From Polaribacter reichenbachii (lineage in GTDB: Bacteria; Bacteroidota; Bacteroidia; Flavobacteriales; Flavobacteriaceae), in the NCBI RefSeq assembly GCF_001975665.1, contig NZ_CP019419.1, forward strand, positions 806,001-870,000: 64,000 nt of DNA. The letters run 5' to 3'. Numbering within the stretch: the stretch's first letter is position 1; each line of letters opens with the position of its first letter. The notes beneath the pieces were generated by a model. It saw only the letters and a program-made list of their open reading frames with translations. It ran no database searches and was not told the origin of the DNA. Shown piece after piece: positions 17,143-26,362 of the stretch. The position numbers and the translations under genes were made by a program.

Positions 17143-17571
17143 TTATTCTTCTTGATTAGAAGCTGATTCTATTTTTTCCCACATTTTATCTGTATTTAAT
17201 CTAAAGGAGCCTAAATACTCAAAACTACATTGTTCTGGAGCTATGATTGATAAAAATGGTTCATTTTTTTTATTGTTATATAAATGATAATGCTCTCCAA
17301 AAATTGGCTCGAAACTAAATTTTGCATTGTATACTAAATCATTGTAATGAAATTTCTGCATCAACTCTTCATATTGCGCCTTAACTTCATCAAACTTAGA
17401 TTTGAATTGTTTATTTACCCTTTGAATTCCGTCATTTTTCCAACTTGCAGTATGTAAAGGTTGAATTACTGGCGAACTTGCAGATGTTCCATAAGGTTTT
17501 AGCGCTGCATCATATTGCTGAGTTTCTTCATTAAAAACAACTAAATCTGGTTTTTTATTATCCTTTTTCAT
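17143..17571 (-). CDS. DUF2452 family protein
   Basis: A 142-residue soluble protein without signal peptide or membrane segment. It matches the conserved DUF2452 pattern: KKPDLVVFNEETQQYDAALKPYGTS (conserved start, seen here as KKPDLVVFNEE and YGTSASSPVI), a Lys-rich helix with FKSKFDEVKAQYEELMQKF, and FSFEPIFGEHYHLY followed by FLSIIAPEQC and YLGSFRLNTDKMWEKI. The function of the family is not known. It lies between folB and a VOC gene, 8 and 5 bases away, so the four are almost certainly cotranscribed. Confidence 0.85.
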   Translation of the reverse strand: MKKDNKKPDLVVFNEETQQYDAALKPYGTSASSPVIQPLHTASWKNDGIQRVNKQFKSKFDEVKAQYEELMQKFHYNDLVYNAKFSFEPIFGEHYHLYNNKKNEPFLSIIAPEQCSFEYLGSFRLNTDKMWEKIESASNQEE

Positions 17572-17576
17572 AACCT

Positions 17577-17963
17577 CTACTTTACATCATTATTAATTTC
17601 TATCCAATAACCATCTGGATCTTGAAAATAAAATTGTTGAATGCCATCTTTACGCACATAATCTTTATTTGGCGTACCTGTCCAATCAGAATAATCAATT
17701 TTTAAATCGATTAAATGATTTACAAACGATTCTATATTTGGTGTCGCCAAAGCAAAATGTACTGCTTTATTAGTTTTAACTTCTAAATTAGGTCTTGGAA
17801 TTAAGTGTAACTGTTTTCCATTATCTAATGCCAACCAACGTGTTTTAGAGTTAGAAGCAGTATTTTCTATTTCTTTAAAGTTAAAGACTTTTTGATAAAA
17901 TGCGATAGACTCATCAACATTTTTTACAGAAATAGCAATATGATTAAATGTAAACGTGTGCAT
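17577..17963 (-). CDS. VOC (glyoxalase-like) superfamily protein
   Basis: A 128-residue vicinal oxygen chelate protein. The first module begins FNHIAISVKNVDESIAFYQKVFNFKE with His at the standard metal position, the second has KAVHFALATPNIESFVNHL with a second His, and the C-terminus PDGYWIEIN carries the Glu ligand. The three ligands H, H and E fit a metal-dependent VOC enzyme such as a lactoylglutathione lyase or related epimerase, but the exact reaction cannot be assigned. It is the first gene of the minus-strand cluster with DUF2452, folB and a second VOC protein. Confidence 0.88.
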   Translation of the reverse strand: MHTFTFNHIAISVKNVDESIAFYQKVFNFKEIENTASNSKTRWLALDNGKQLHLIPRPNLEVKTNKAVHFALATPNIESFVNHLIDLKIDYSDWTGTPNKDYVRKDGIQQFYFQDPDGYWIEINNDVK

Positions 17964-18022
17964 ATTTTATCCTAATTATAGAAAAACAAAATTACGATAA
18001 AAAAACACAAAACTTAAATGCT

Positions 18023-18238
18023 CTAGCTTGTGAAAAAATCAAAAACGTTGCTAATTGCACTTGTTTTGGTTTTATAAAATTCGGTGTAAGTACATCTTTC
18101 GCAAGTTACGCTGGTAAATTTCTGATTCTGAATATCAAAAATTTTAGATAAAGTTCCGCCCGTTGCTCGCATTTGTCCTAATTTATAGGTTTTAGAATTG
18201 CATTTTGGGCAGGTGTAATTTCTTATTTTATCGCTCAT
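18023..18238 (-). CDS. Small Zn-ribbon nucleic-acid-binding-like protein
   Basis: A 71-residue protein with two CxxC knuckles: YTCPKCNSKTY near residues 9-12 and VTCERCTYTEFY near 50-53, separated by about 38 residues. Between them is the segment GQMRATGGTLSKIFDIQNQKF. This is the pattern of small predicted Zn-ribbon proteins of the COG3478 type. No partner domain is present. Function unknown; such proteins are presumed to bind nucleic acid or protein. It is divergent from glnS with 111 bases between the start codons. Confidence 0.8.
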   Translation of the reverse strand: MSDKIRNYTCPKCNSKTYKLGQMRATGGTLSKIFDIQNQKFTSVTCERCTYTEFYKTKTSAISNVFDFFTS

Positions 18239-18316
18239 AATATTTGGTATTTATATATTAGAGGTTCAAACACTATTTTTGTTACAAGATAGTTAATTGC
18301 AATACAATATTTTGCT

Positions 18317-18324
18317 TAATTTTG
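18317..18324 (+). promoter_or_regulatory. Candidate -7 element of glnS
   Basis: TAATTTTG fits TANNTTTG and lies 25 bases before the start codon. An ATTG at 18296-18299 is 17 bases upstream, close to but not at the usual spacing. Confidence 0.4.
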
Positions 18325-18349
18325 TTGCTTAATTTATTTAGAAAAATAG

Positions 18350-20035
18350 ATGTCTGAAGAAAATAAATCGCTCAATTTTTTAGAGCATATTATAGAGGAA
18401 GATTTGGCTAATGGAATGCCAAAAGAAGATTTACGTTTTCGTTTTCCACCAGAACCTAATGGATATTTACACATTGGGCACACTAAAGCAATAGGTATTA
18501 GTTTTGGGTTAGGTGAAAAATACAATGCGCCAGTTAACTTACGTTTCGACGATACAAACCCAGCAAAAGAAGAGCAGGAATACGTAGATGCTATTAAAGA
18601 AGATATTTCTTGGTTAGGCTACAATTGGGCAAACGAATGTTATTCTTCAGATTATTTTCAGCAATTGTATGACTGGGCAATTCTGTTAATAAAAGATGGT
18701 AAAGCCTATGTAGATTCGCAAACATCAGAAGAAATGCGAATTCAAAAAGGTACACCAACAGAAGTTGGAACTAATAGTCCTTTTAGAAATAGATCTGTAG
18801 AAGAAAACTTGGCATTGTTTCAAGGGATGAAAGAGGGTAAGTTTAAGGAAGGTGAACATACTTTACGTGCCAAAATTGATATGGCAGATGATAATATGCT
18901 GATGCGTGACCCGCTGATGTACAGAATTATGTATAAATCACATCATAGAACAGGTAATGATTGGTGTATTTACCCAATGTATGATTGGACACATGGTGAA
19001 AGCGATTATATTGAACAAATTTCTCATTCTTTATGTTCTTTAGAGTTTAAACCGCATAGAAAATTATACAATTGGTTTAGAGATAATATTTACGAATTTA
19101 GTAAGTCTAATTTTCCACTACCACCTAAACAACGTGAGTTTTCTCGTTTAAACTTAAGTTATACCATAATGAGTAAACGTAAGTTACTTAAATTGGTAGA
19201 AGAAAATATTGTTTCTGGTTGGGATGATCCAAGAATGCCAACCATTTCTGGTTTAAGAAGACGTGGTTATACACCTGCTGCTATTAGAAGTTTTGTAGAA
19301 ACTGTTGGGGTTTCTAAACGAGAAAATGTGATAGATGTAGCGCTTTTAGAATTTAAAATTCGTGAAGATTTAAATAAAACAGCTCCTAGAGTTATGGCTG
19401 TTTTAGATCCTGTTAAAGTGGTAATTACCAATTATCCTGAAGGAGAAGAAGAACTTTTAGATGCCAACTATAATGATTATGAAGATGGTTTTGGAAGTAG
19501 AAAAGTTCCGTTTTCTAGAGAAATTTACATCGAAAAAGAAGATTTTAGAGAAGAAGCAAATAAAAAGTTTTTCCGATTAAAATTAGGAAAAGAAGTCCGA
19601 TTAAAAAACGCCTATTTTATTACTGCCAATAGTTGCACAAAAGATGAAAATGGAAATGTAATTGAAATTCAATGTACTTACGATCCGTTAACAAAATCTG
19701 GAAGTGGTACAGAAGAAAGCAAACGAAAAGTAAAAGGTACTTTACATTGGGTTTCTGTAAAACACGCTATAAAAGCAGAAGTTAGAGCTTATGATCGTTT
19801 GTTTTTAGATGAAGCACCTGATTCTCATAAAGATAAAGATTACATGGAATTTATCAATCCGAATTCTTTAGAAGTTATTGAAGCCTATTTAGAACCAAGT
19901 TTACAAACTGCAGAAAAAGGAGAACGTTTCCAATTTCAACGTTTAGGCTATTTTAATGTAGATGATGATTCTACATCAGAAAAATTAGTTTTTAATAAAA
20001 CTGTTGGATTAAGAGATTCTTGGGGAGGTAAATAG
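18350..20035 (+). CDS. glnS: Glutaminyl-tRNA synthetase
   Basis: Class I aminoacyl-tRNA synthetase that charges tRNA-Gln. The 561-residue length is that of bacterial GlnRS. The HIGH motif lies in RFPPEPNGYLHIGHTKAI (HIGH at 41-44), followed by NLRFDDTNPAKEEQEYVDAI with the classic second signature. Other signatures are YPMYDWTHGESDYIEQISHS, the KMSKS-equivalent IMSKRKL (about residues 273-279), WDDPRMPTISGLRRRGYTP, and the C-terminal beta-barrel with VKGTLHWVSVKHA and the end RFQFQRLGYFNVD. The PEPNGYLHIGH form separates it from glutamyl-tRNA synthetase. It is a single gene with its own terminator. Confidence 0.98.
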   Translation: MSEENKSLNFLEHIIEEDLANGMPKEDLRFRFPPEPNGYLHIGHTKAIGISFGLGEKYNAPVNLRFDDTNPAKEEQEYVDAIKEDISWLGYNWANECYSSDYFQQLYDWAILLIKDGKAYVDSQTSEEMRIQKGTPTEVGTNSPFRNRSVEENLALFQGMKEGKFKEGEHTLRAKIDMADDNMLMRDPLMYRIMYKSHHRTGNDWCIYPMYDWTHGESDYIEQISHSLCSLEFKPHRKLYNWFRDNIYEFSKSNFPLPPKQREFSRLNLSYTIMSKRKLLKLVEENIVSGWDDPRMPTISGLRRRGYTPAAIRSFVETVGVSKRENVIDVALLEFKIREDLNKTAPRVMAVLDPVKVVITNYPEGEEELLDANYNDYEDGFGSRKVPFSREIYIEKEDFREEANKKFFRLKLGKEVRLKNAYFITANSCTKDENGNVIEIQCTYDPLTKSGSGTEESKRKVKGTLHWVSVKHAIKAEVRAYDRLFLDEAPDSHKDKDYMEFINPNSLEVIEAYLEPSLQTAEKGERFQFQRLGYFNVDDDSTSEKLVFNKTVGLRDSWGGK

Positions 20036-20091
20036 TTTTTACAAACTACCCAACTAAATATAACTTCAACTTTACAACAACAAATTAAAAG

Positions 20092-20147
20092 CACTCGAAT
20101 TTACAAAAACCAAATAAAATTGTTTTTCAATTCGAGTGTTTTTTTTT
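20092..20147 (+). terminator. Terminator of glnS
   Basis: A 10-bp stem CACTCGAATT with AATTCGAGTG enclosing an AT-rich 27-base loop, followed by nine T. It lies 56 bases after the glnS stop. Confidence 0.85.
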
Positions 20148-20180
20148 GAATTACTAAATAATTAATAAAAAGAACTTTAG

Positions 20181-20486
20181 ATGATTAAAAAAATATTTCT
20201 ACTTTCAATTTTTATGATTGCATTTGCTTGTGATAATAAAAAAGAAATAAAACAAACCGCAGAGATTTCTTGTGGGCAATGTCAGTTCAATTTAGTAGGA
20301 GATGGCTGCGATTTAGCAGTTCGTTTTAATAACAAAGCTTACTTTGTTGATGGTTTTGGAATTGATGATTTTGGTGATGCCCATGACAAACAAACCGGTT
20401 TTTGCGAAGTAATTAGATTTGGAGAAGTTAAAGGTTACTTAAAAGATGATAAGTTTTTAGCTTCTGATATTAAACTATTAAAATAA
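20181..20486 (+). CDS. DUF6370 family lipoprotein
   Basis: A 101-residue protein with a lipoprotein signal: IKKIFLLSIFMIAFAC with the lipidation Cys at 17. The mature part has the conserved pattern ISCGQCQFNLVGDGCDLAVR, then YFVDGFGIDDFGDAHDKQTGFC and GEVKGYLKDDKFLASDI. The four Cys and the His could bind a metal, but this is inference from their spacing only. The family is common in Flavobacteriia and has no known function. It follows the glnS terminator and converges on the DUF5916 gene with 21 bases between the stops. Confidence 0.8.
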   Translation: MIKKIFLLSIFMIAFACDNKKEIKQTAEISCGQCQFNLVGDGCDLAVRFNNKAYFVDGFGIDDFGDAHDKQTGFCEVIRFGEVKGYLKDDKFLASDIKLLK

Positions 20487-20507
20487 TTTTTAAAACATCA
20501 TTTTACC

Positions 20508-23138
20508 TTACCTTCTAAATCGATAGGTAAATTTAACTAAAAAAGTGTCGTTTGCTGGTGCATGAAATACTTGTTCTGAAACAGCATCTACCAAGTCTTC
20601 AGAAATTGCAGCATTACCTGTAGAACCTCTAGACCATACTAAAAAAAGTTCTGAGCCTGATATGTATTCCCATCTTGCTACTAAATTGGTTTGCAATTGT
20701 ACAAACGAAAAATTAGGATTATCAAAAGAATAATCTGTTGCTCCATCTCTGTTTTCATCAATCAAATACACATCATTATTAAAGGTAATTTGATTATTAT
20801 CAAACACAGCAATTCTATCGTTTATACTCGATCCTAAAGGATTAATAACCTGATTTAAATCTGAAAATGTTCCTTTTGATATAAAAGGTTGCCCATAAAA
20901 CTGTAAAGAAATATCTGGAGTAAAACTATAGTTAATGCGTAATGTTGTACTTAAGGTTTGATTCTGAATTTTACCTAAAATATATCTTGGATTATTGTTA
21001 AAATTCGTTTCTGAAACATACTGGGTTTTATCGTACAAATTGGCATATTCTATATTTAAAGACATACTTAATGCATCTGTAGCTTGGTAATTTGTTCGAA
21101 TAACAAAACGATCTCTACTCACCACATTTTCTGAAGTATGTCTATTAGAATATCCTAAAGTAAAACTAAATAATTTACTTTGATTTGAGCCAAAGAAAAG
21201 GTACCAAAACCCAGTATTGGGTCTTTTAAAACGAGGGCCTCCTCTTAAGTAAAAATTGTCAAAATAATTTGTACTAATTCCATAACCAGCTTCTGTCCAC
21301 CAATTGTTTATCCAACTAACTTCACCATTTAATTCAAAACGTACTCTGTTTAAATTTCCTGCAAAATCATAATAAGTACTTTGCTCAAATCTTGCTCTTA
21401 TATTTCTGTAAGTTTCTGTAGGTACTTGCCATAAATGACTTAAATTACCAAACTGAATAATTTCGTCTGTTCTTCTTAAAAAACCAACATCATTGAGTTC
21501 TAATTCTGGAGAACGCCAGATTACACCTCCATTATACCTCCAATTTCCACCTCCATTTTTCCCCATTTCAATTCGTCCTCCAGAACCAGACAAAGAGGTT
21601 TTATTAAAATCTACAGCAACGTGACTTGCATCTGTTCTTTGAAAATTATGACGTAAAGTTTGTTGTGTTGCTGTAATTGCTTCTTTACTTCCTAAAACGC
21701 GACTAAAAATTACATTTCCATCTAAAAAATATTCTCTGTTTTTCCAGTTGTGCTGAAAATCAATCCCACCAGTATATGCAGCTTTATGCAGTTCATTAAA
21801 ACTATTATTTAAATGCCTGTTTGTGGCAGTAAAAATTCCGCCAATAAACGAATTTCTATCATTAAAATCTTTTTGAACACGTGTTACAAAATAGTTGGTT
21901 AAAGGCTCTACAATTTCTTCTCTAGTGTTTCCATCTGTTTGTTTTATCTCTGCAAATTCATTACCAGTAACACTTTCTAAAACACCAATAGACCAACCCT
22001 CTCTTGTTTTTCCAGAAAATTTTGCAGCTCCTAAAATTCTAGAATTCTGAGGTTCGTTTGCATATTCTCCTGTTAATAGATTTGCAGACCTATGAGGGTT
22101 TCTACCGATTCTTCTGCTGTAAAATAAGTTATCACTTCCGTTTGCAAATTCGTAATCGAAAATATTACTATTCTCTACAAAAAATGGGCGCTGTTCTTCA
22201 AAGAAAATTTGGAAACCATCTAAAGCAATAGCTCCAGGGTCTGCTTCTACTTGTCCAAAATCTGGATTAACAGTTAAGTCTAAAGTTAAATCATTTGTAA
22301 TTCCTATTTTAGCATCTAGGCCTGCATTAAATTTAAAGTCTTTACCTGTTCTATAAGGATTACCTACTTCTTCAGGATATTTGTCATATTTCAAAACGGT
22401 AAATGGCTGAATTTCTAATTGCTTTTGAGAAACTAGATTTTTTAATCCATGTAATTCTCCTGCTTCACTTATAAAGCCTGCCTGATCATTAGGTATTCTT
22501 TGCCAAAGCGATCTTTCTTGCAATCTAAAAATAGTTCTATTTACATTAAAACCCCAAATCTGTTCTTCTGCTTTTCCAAACCTTAACTGACTAAAAGGAA
22601 TTTTCATTTCGGCTGTCCAGCCTTTACCATCTATTTTTGCATTTGTATACCAAATTGGGTTCCAGCTATCATCCCAATTATCTCCATTTTGAGAAGCAAA
22701 CTCCTCTCCTTTTACACCTGCTGCAGTTGTTGTAAAAACGAATGCAGTTCTTTTATCATGATAACTATCTATAATTACATTTACCCTATCTCCTTGAAAG
22801 CCATCTCTTCTACTCAATCTTCTTTGTGTTAAATCTGGCTCAGCATCTAAAGCTCTAATCGCAACATATAAATACTTCTTATCATACATCACTTTAAATA
22901 ATGTTTGATGTGTAGGCGGTTTCCCCTCATCTGGTTCTTTTTGGGTAAAATCTGAAGACCATTCTACAACATTCCAAGCATCATCAGATACATCACCATC
23001 AATTACAGGTACTTTTAGTAAAGGTTTGGTAGTGTAAATTCTTTTAGGAATTTTATTCTGAGAAGTTTCTTGCGATCTTGTTTTTAATGATAAAACAAAG
23101 AATAATACTAAAAAAATTATAAGGTAATTTTGTTTCAT
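20508..23138 (-). CDS. DUF5916 outer-membrane protein with CBM9-like N-terminal domain
   Basis: An 876-residue exported protein. After a signal peptide (LIIFLVLFFVLSLKTRSQ), residues about 30-215 form a carbohydrate-binding module family 9-like beta-sandwich (KVPVIDGDVSDDAWNVVEW, YDKKYLYVAIRALD, GWTAEMKIPFSQLRF). The rest matches DUF5916 and looks like a long series of amphipathic strands (KFNAGLDAKIGITNDLTLDL, DFGQVEADPGAIALD, FFEEQRPFFVENSNIFDY) that ends in a Phe-rich strand with FLVKFTYRFRR, as in outer membrane barrels. Such proteins are widespread in Bacteroidota and are often called hydrolases, but no catalytic site is established. It is a single minus-strand gene, back to back with the ribosomal operon. 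Confidence 0.85.
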   Translation of the reverse strand: MKQNYLIIFLVLFFVLSLKTRSQETSQNKIPKRIYTTKPLLKVPVIDGDVSDDAWNVVEWSSDFTQKEPDEGKPPTHQTLFKVMYDKKYLYVAIRALDAEPDLTQRRLSRRDGFQGDRVNVIIDSYHDKRTAFVFTTTAAGVKGEEFASQNGDNWDDSWNPIWYTNAKIDGKGWTAEMKIPFSQLRFGKAEEQIWGFNVNRTIFRLQERSLWQRIPNDQAGFISEAGELHGLKNLVSQKQLEIQPFTVLKYDKYPEEVGNPYRTGKDFKFNAGLDAKIGITNDLTLDLTVNPDFGQVEADPGAIALDGFQIFFEEQRPFFVENSNIFDYEFANGSDNLFYSRRIGRNPHRSANLLTGEYANEPQNSRILGAAKFSGKTREGWSIGVLESVTGNEFAEIKQTDGNTREEIVEPLTNYFVTRVQKDFNDRNSFIGGIFTATNRHLNNSFNELHKAAYTGGIDFQHNWKNREYFLDGNVIFSRVLGSKEAITATQQTLRHNFQRTDASHVAVDFNKTSLSGSGGRIEMGKNGGGNWRYNGGVIWRSPELELNDVGFLRRTDEIIQFGNLSHLWQVPTETYRNIRARFEQSTYYDFAGNLNRVRFELNGEVSWINNWWTEAGYGISTNYFDNFYLRGGPRFKRPNTGFWYLFFGSNQSKLFSFTLGYSNRHTSENVVSRDRFVIRTNYQATDALSMSLNIEYANLYDKTQYVSETNFNNNPRYILGKIQNQTLSTTLRINYSFTPDISLQFYGQPFISKGTFSDLNQVINPLGSSINDRIAVFDNNQITFNNDVYLIDENRDGATDYSFDNPNFSFVQLQTNLVARWEYISGSELFLVWSRGSTGNAAISEDLVDAVSEQVFHAPANDTFLVKFTYRFRR

Positions 23139-23437
23139 TAAGCTGATTGGTCTACAAAATCATTCACTAAAATGTAATTGATTTAATTTAGCAACAAAAG
23201 TAACTTTCTGTTTTCTTAAATTTTTGTTAATAAATTAACTAAGTAATTGAGAATTTAAAAAAAAAAATACAAAAACAGAATTATTATTTACTAATACAAC
23301 ATAAATATTAATTATGCTCATTAATACGATTATTTATATTTTAAAGATTGTTCTAGTTAAGATTTAATAATAATTTAAAAATTTACTTACACTATTTTTA
23401 ATTTACTGTAAGGCAACTAAATTATTCTAACTCACTA

Positions 23438-23468
23438 TTTGTCAAACCAATAAAAAGAAGTACATTTG
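23438..23468 (+). promoter_or_regulatory. Bacteroidetes-type promoter of the rplM-rpsI operon
   Basis: TTTG at 23438-23441, exactly 19 bases, then TACATTTG at 23461-23468: a full match to TTTG-N19-TANNTTTG. It is 60 bases before rplM. The 390-base region between this operon and the divergent DUF5916 gene holds nothing else that I can identify. Confidence 0.85.
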
Positions 23469-23528
23469 CACTCCTTTTTTAAGGAAAATAAATATTATTA
23501 ACATAGCACAAAGACTAAAAGTGTAATT

Positions 23529-23984
23529 ATGAACACATTAAGTTACAAAACAGTATCAGCAAACGCAGCTACCGTAAACAAGGAGTGGGTTTTAGTTGAT
23601 GCAGACGGGCAAACGTTGGGTCGTCTAGCTTCTAAAGTAGCAAAGCTAATTAGAGGTAAATACAAGCCAAACTATACTCCTCACGTAGATTGTGGAGATA
23701 ACGTGGTTATTATCAACGCAGAAAAAATCAATTTAACTGGAAACAAGTGGAGAGACAAATCTTACATTCGTCACACAGGTTACCCAGGAGGACAGAGATC
23801 GTTAACTGCAACAGAAATGTTTGAGAAAGATCCTACAAGATTAATCGAAAAAGCAGTAAAAGGTATGTTACCAAAAAACACTTTAGGTAGCGCTTTATAC
23901 AGAAACTTGTATGTATATGCAGGTGGTGAGCACAAACACGCAGGTCAAGAACCTAAAGCTATTAACCTTAACGATTACAAATAA
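23529..23984 (+). CDS. rplM: 50S ribosomal protein L13
   Basis: Large-subunit ribosomal protein of 151 residues, typical length. Signatures: WVLVDADGQTLGRLASKVAKLIRGK at the N-terminus, YTPHVDCGDNVVIINAEKI, KWRDKSYIRHTGYPGG and the C-terminal AVKGMLPKNTLGSALYRNLYVYAGGEH. The stop codon TAA shares its final A with the rpsI start (TAATG), so translation of the two is coupled. A consensus promoter lies directly upstream. The order rplM-rpsI-rpsB-tsf is standard in Bacteroidota. Confidence 0.99.
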   Translation: MNTLSYKTVSANAATVNKEWVLVDADGQTLGRLASKVAKLIRGKYKPNYTPHVDCGDNVVIINAEKINLTGNKWRDKSYIRHTGYPGGQRSLTATEMFEKDPTRLIEKAVKGMLPKNTLGSALYRNLYVYAGGEHKHAGQEPKAINLNDYK

Positions 23985-24370
23985 TGGATATAGTACACAA
24001 AATCGGTAGAAGAAAAACAGCTGTTGCTCGTATTTATCTTTCAGAAGGTAAAGGTAACATTACTGTAAACAAAAAAGATTACAAGAGTTACTTTACAACT
24101 GGTACTTTACAATATAAAGTACAACAACCTTTAATGTTAACAGAAAACTTAGAGTCTTACGACATTAAAGTTAACGTTTATGGTGGTGGAGTTACAGGAC
24201 AAGCAGAAGCAATTCGTTTAGCAATTACTAGAGCTTTAGTTTCTATTAACGAAGAGCACAGAGCTATCTTAAAACCAGAAGGTTTATTAACAAGAGATCC
24301 AAGAATGGTTGAACGTAAGAAATTCGGTCAGAAGAAAGCACGTAAAAAATTCCAATTCTCGAAACGTTAA
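23984..24370 (+). CDS. rpsI: 30S ribosomal protein S9
   Basis: Small-subunit ribosomal protein of 128 residues. Diagnostic sequence: HKIGRRKTAVARIYLSEGKG near the start, NVYGGGVTGQAEAIRLAITRALV in the middle and the basic C-terminal tail GLLTRDPRMVERKKFGQKKARKKFQFSKR, whose end SKR reaches the P-site tRNA in the ribosome. The start codon overlaps the rplM stop by one base. Confidence 0.99.
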   Translation: MDIVHKIGRRKTAVARIYLSEGKGNITVNKKDYKSYFTTGTLQYKVQQPLMLTENLESYDIKVNVYGGGVTGQAEAIRLAITRALVSINEEHRAILKPEGLLTRDPRMVERKKFGQKKARKKFQFSKR

Positions 24371-24521
24371 TATTTTACAGAATTTATTCTGCAATATATT
24401 TTCTCAGAGAACTGTTATTATTACAAAATTTAATATTAAACAGTTTAGTATCTAAATAATTAAGACTCGAAAGACTACTTATTTATTGATTTAAGAAACA
24501 GAAAGTAAACACATTTTAAAA

Positions 24522-25304
24522 ATGGCAAACGTAAACATTCAAGAATTATTAGAAAGTGGAGTACACTTTGGTCACTTAACAAGAAAGTGGAATCCAAATA
24601 TGGCTCCTTATATTTATACAGAAAGAAATGGTGTACACATCATTGATTTGTATAAAACTGCAGCTAAAATAGAAGAAACTTCAGAAGCTTTAAAAAAGAT
24701 TGCAAACTCTGGACGTAAAATTTTATTTGTAGCTACAAAAAAACAAGCAAAAGACATCGTTGCTGAAAAAGCAAAAGCTGTAAACATGCCTTACATCACA
24801 GAAAGATGGCCAGGTGGTATGTTAACTAACTTTGTTACTATTAGAAAAGCTGTTAAAAAAATGGCTCAGATTGATAGAATGAAGACTGATGGTTCTTTTG
24901 ATGCATTATCTAAAAGAGAAAAATTACAAATTAATCGTCAAAGAGAAAAATTAGAAAAGAATTTAGGTTCTATTTCTGATATGACTCGTTTACCAGGTGC
25001 ATTATTTGTAATCGACATTAAAAAAGAGCACATTGCTGTTGCTGAAGCTCAAAAATTAAACATTCCTATTTTTGCAATGGTAGATACAAACTCTGACCCA
25101 AGAGAGGTAGATTTTGTTATACCAGCAAATGATGATGCTTCTAAATCTATAGATAAAGTTTTATCTTTTGTAACTGATGCAGTTGCTGAAGGTTTATCTG
25201 ATAGAAAAGCAGATAAAGAAAAAGTAAAAGAAGCTAAAGCTGCTCCTGTAAAAGAAGAAGCTAAAGCAGAAGTTGCTGAAACAAGTACAGAAGAAACAAA
25301 ATAA
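24522..25304 (+). CDS. rpsB: 30S ribosomal protein S2
   Basis: Small-subunit ribosomal protein of 260 residues. Signatures are ELLESGVHFGHLTRKWNPNM, IYTERNGVHIIDLYKT, the KPGGMLTNF-like segment RWPGGMLTNFVTIRK, and IPIFAMVDTNSDPREVDFVIPANDDASKSI. The C-terminus has an extra Lys/Ala/Glu-rich tail (after about residue 225), which is common in Bacteroidota S2 and likely disordered. A 151-base gap separates it from rpsI; it contains only a short hairpin (CAGAA-TTTA-TTCTG) just after rpsI and may hold a second promoter or a leader, but none is clear. Confidence 0.99.
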   Translation: MANVNIQELLESGVHFGHLTRKWNPNMAPYIYTERNGVHIIDLYKTAAKIEETSEALKKIANSGRKILFVATKKQAKDIVAEKAKAVNMPYITERWPGGMLTNFVTIRKAVKKMAQIDRMKTDGSFDALSKREKLQINRQREKLEKNLGSISDMTRLPGALFVIDIKKEHIAVAEAQKLNIPIFAMVDTNSDPREVDFVIPANDDASKSIDKVLSFVTDAVAEGLSDRKADKEKVKEAKAAPVKEEAKAEVAETSTEETK

Positions 25305-25329
25305 TTCTAACTTTAAAAATAAAAATAAC

Positions 25330-26301
25330 ATGGAAACAGTAAAAGTAAGTGCTGCTGATGTTAAAAAATTAAGAGAAGCTACTGGGGCTGGAATGATGGA
25401 CTGTAAAAAGGCATTAGTTGAAGCTGGTGGTGATTTTGATCAAGCAATTGATGTTTTACGTAAAAAAGGTCAGAAAATTGCTGCAAAAAGAGCTGATAGA
25501 GAATCTACAGAAGGTGTTGCAGTAACAAGAATTAACGAAGCAAAAACAGAAGGTGTTGCTATTGTTTTAGCTTGTGAAACTGACTTTGTTGGTAAAAACG
25601 AAAAATTTGTTGCCTTAGGTGGTCAATTTGCTGATATCGCTTTAAATTATGATAGCAAAGAAGATTTCTTAGCTGCAGATTTTGGTGGTATGACAGTTGC
25701 TGATAAATTAGTTGAACAAACTGGTGTAATTGGTGAAAAGTTAGACATTACTGCTTTTGAAAAAGTAAAAGCTGCTTATGTTGGTGCTTACACTCACATT
25801 GGTAAAATTGCTGCTTTAGTTGGTTTATCTGCGGTTGTAGATAATGCTGATGTTTTAGCAAAAGATGTTGCTATGCAAGTTGCTTCTATGGGAGCTACAA
25901 CTTTATCTTACAAAGATTTTGATCCTGCTTTTGTAGCTGCTGAAACAGAAGCTAGAATTGCAGTTATTGAAAAAGATAATATTGAATTAGGTAGATTAGG
26001 TAAAACATTAAAAAATGTACCTCAATTTATTTCTATGTCTCAGTTAACCGAAGAAGTTTTAGCACAAGCTGAAGCTGATGCTAAAGCACAATTAGCTGCT
26101 GAAGGTAAACCAGAAAAAATCTGGGATAGAATTTTACCAGGAAAAATGGAAAGATTTATTGCAGATAACACTACTTTAGATATGGAACAATGTCTTTTAG
26201 ATCAATCTTTTATTAAAGATGAAAAGAAAAACGTTGCTCAATATGTATCTACTTATGGTGATGTTGAAGTATCTACTTTTAAAAGAGTAACTTTAGGATA
26301 A
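25330..26301 (+). CDS. tsf: Translation elongation factor Ts
   Basis: Guanine nucleotide exchange factor for EF-Tu. An in-frame ATG at 25273 exists but lies inside rpsB; the ATG at 25330 gives the conserved N-terminal UBA-like domain (VSAADVKKLREATGAGMMDCKKALVEAGGDFDQAIDVLRKKG, seen as REATGAGMMDCKKAL and DFDQAIDVLRKKGQKIA). The protein is 323 residues. The core includes VAIVLACETDFVGKNEKF, the classic TDFV motif that inserts into EF-Tu. It is 25 bases after rpsB and ends with a strong terminator. Confidence 0.98.
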   Translation: METVKVSAADVKKLREATGAGMMDCKKALVEAGGDFDQAIDVLRKKGQKIAAKRADRESTEGVAVTRINEAKTEGVAIVLACETDFVGKNEKFVALGGQFADIALNYDSKEDFLAADFGGMTVADKLVEQTGVIGEKLDITAFEKVKAAYVGAYTHIGKIAALVGLSAVVDNADVLAKDVAMQVASMGATTLSYKDFDPAFVAAETEARIAVIEKDNIELGRLGKTLKNVPQFISMSQLTEEVLAQAEADAKAQLAAEGKPEKIWDRILPGKMERFIADNTTLDMEQCLLDQSFIKDEKKNVAQYVSTYGDVEVSTFKRVTLG

Positions 26302-26328
26302 GCATATTCTTATTCCTATTATAATATC

Positions 26329-26357
26329 AAAAACCTCGCAATTTGCGAGGTTTTTTT
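26329..26357. terminator. Bidirectional terminator after tsf
   Basis: A GC-rich perfect inverted repeat (AAAAACCTCGCAA with TTGCGAGGTTTTT) followed by T. It lies between the convergent tsf gene and the following outer-membrane protein gene. Confidence 0.9.
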
Positions 26358-26362
26358 GTATT

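Noticed and set aside
25273..25329. Longer N-terminus for elongation factor Ts
   Set aside because: It lies within rpsB and the extra 19 residues are unlike any EF-Ts; the ATG at 25330 begins the conserved domain.
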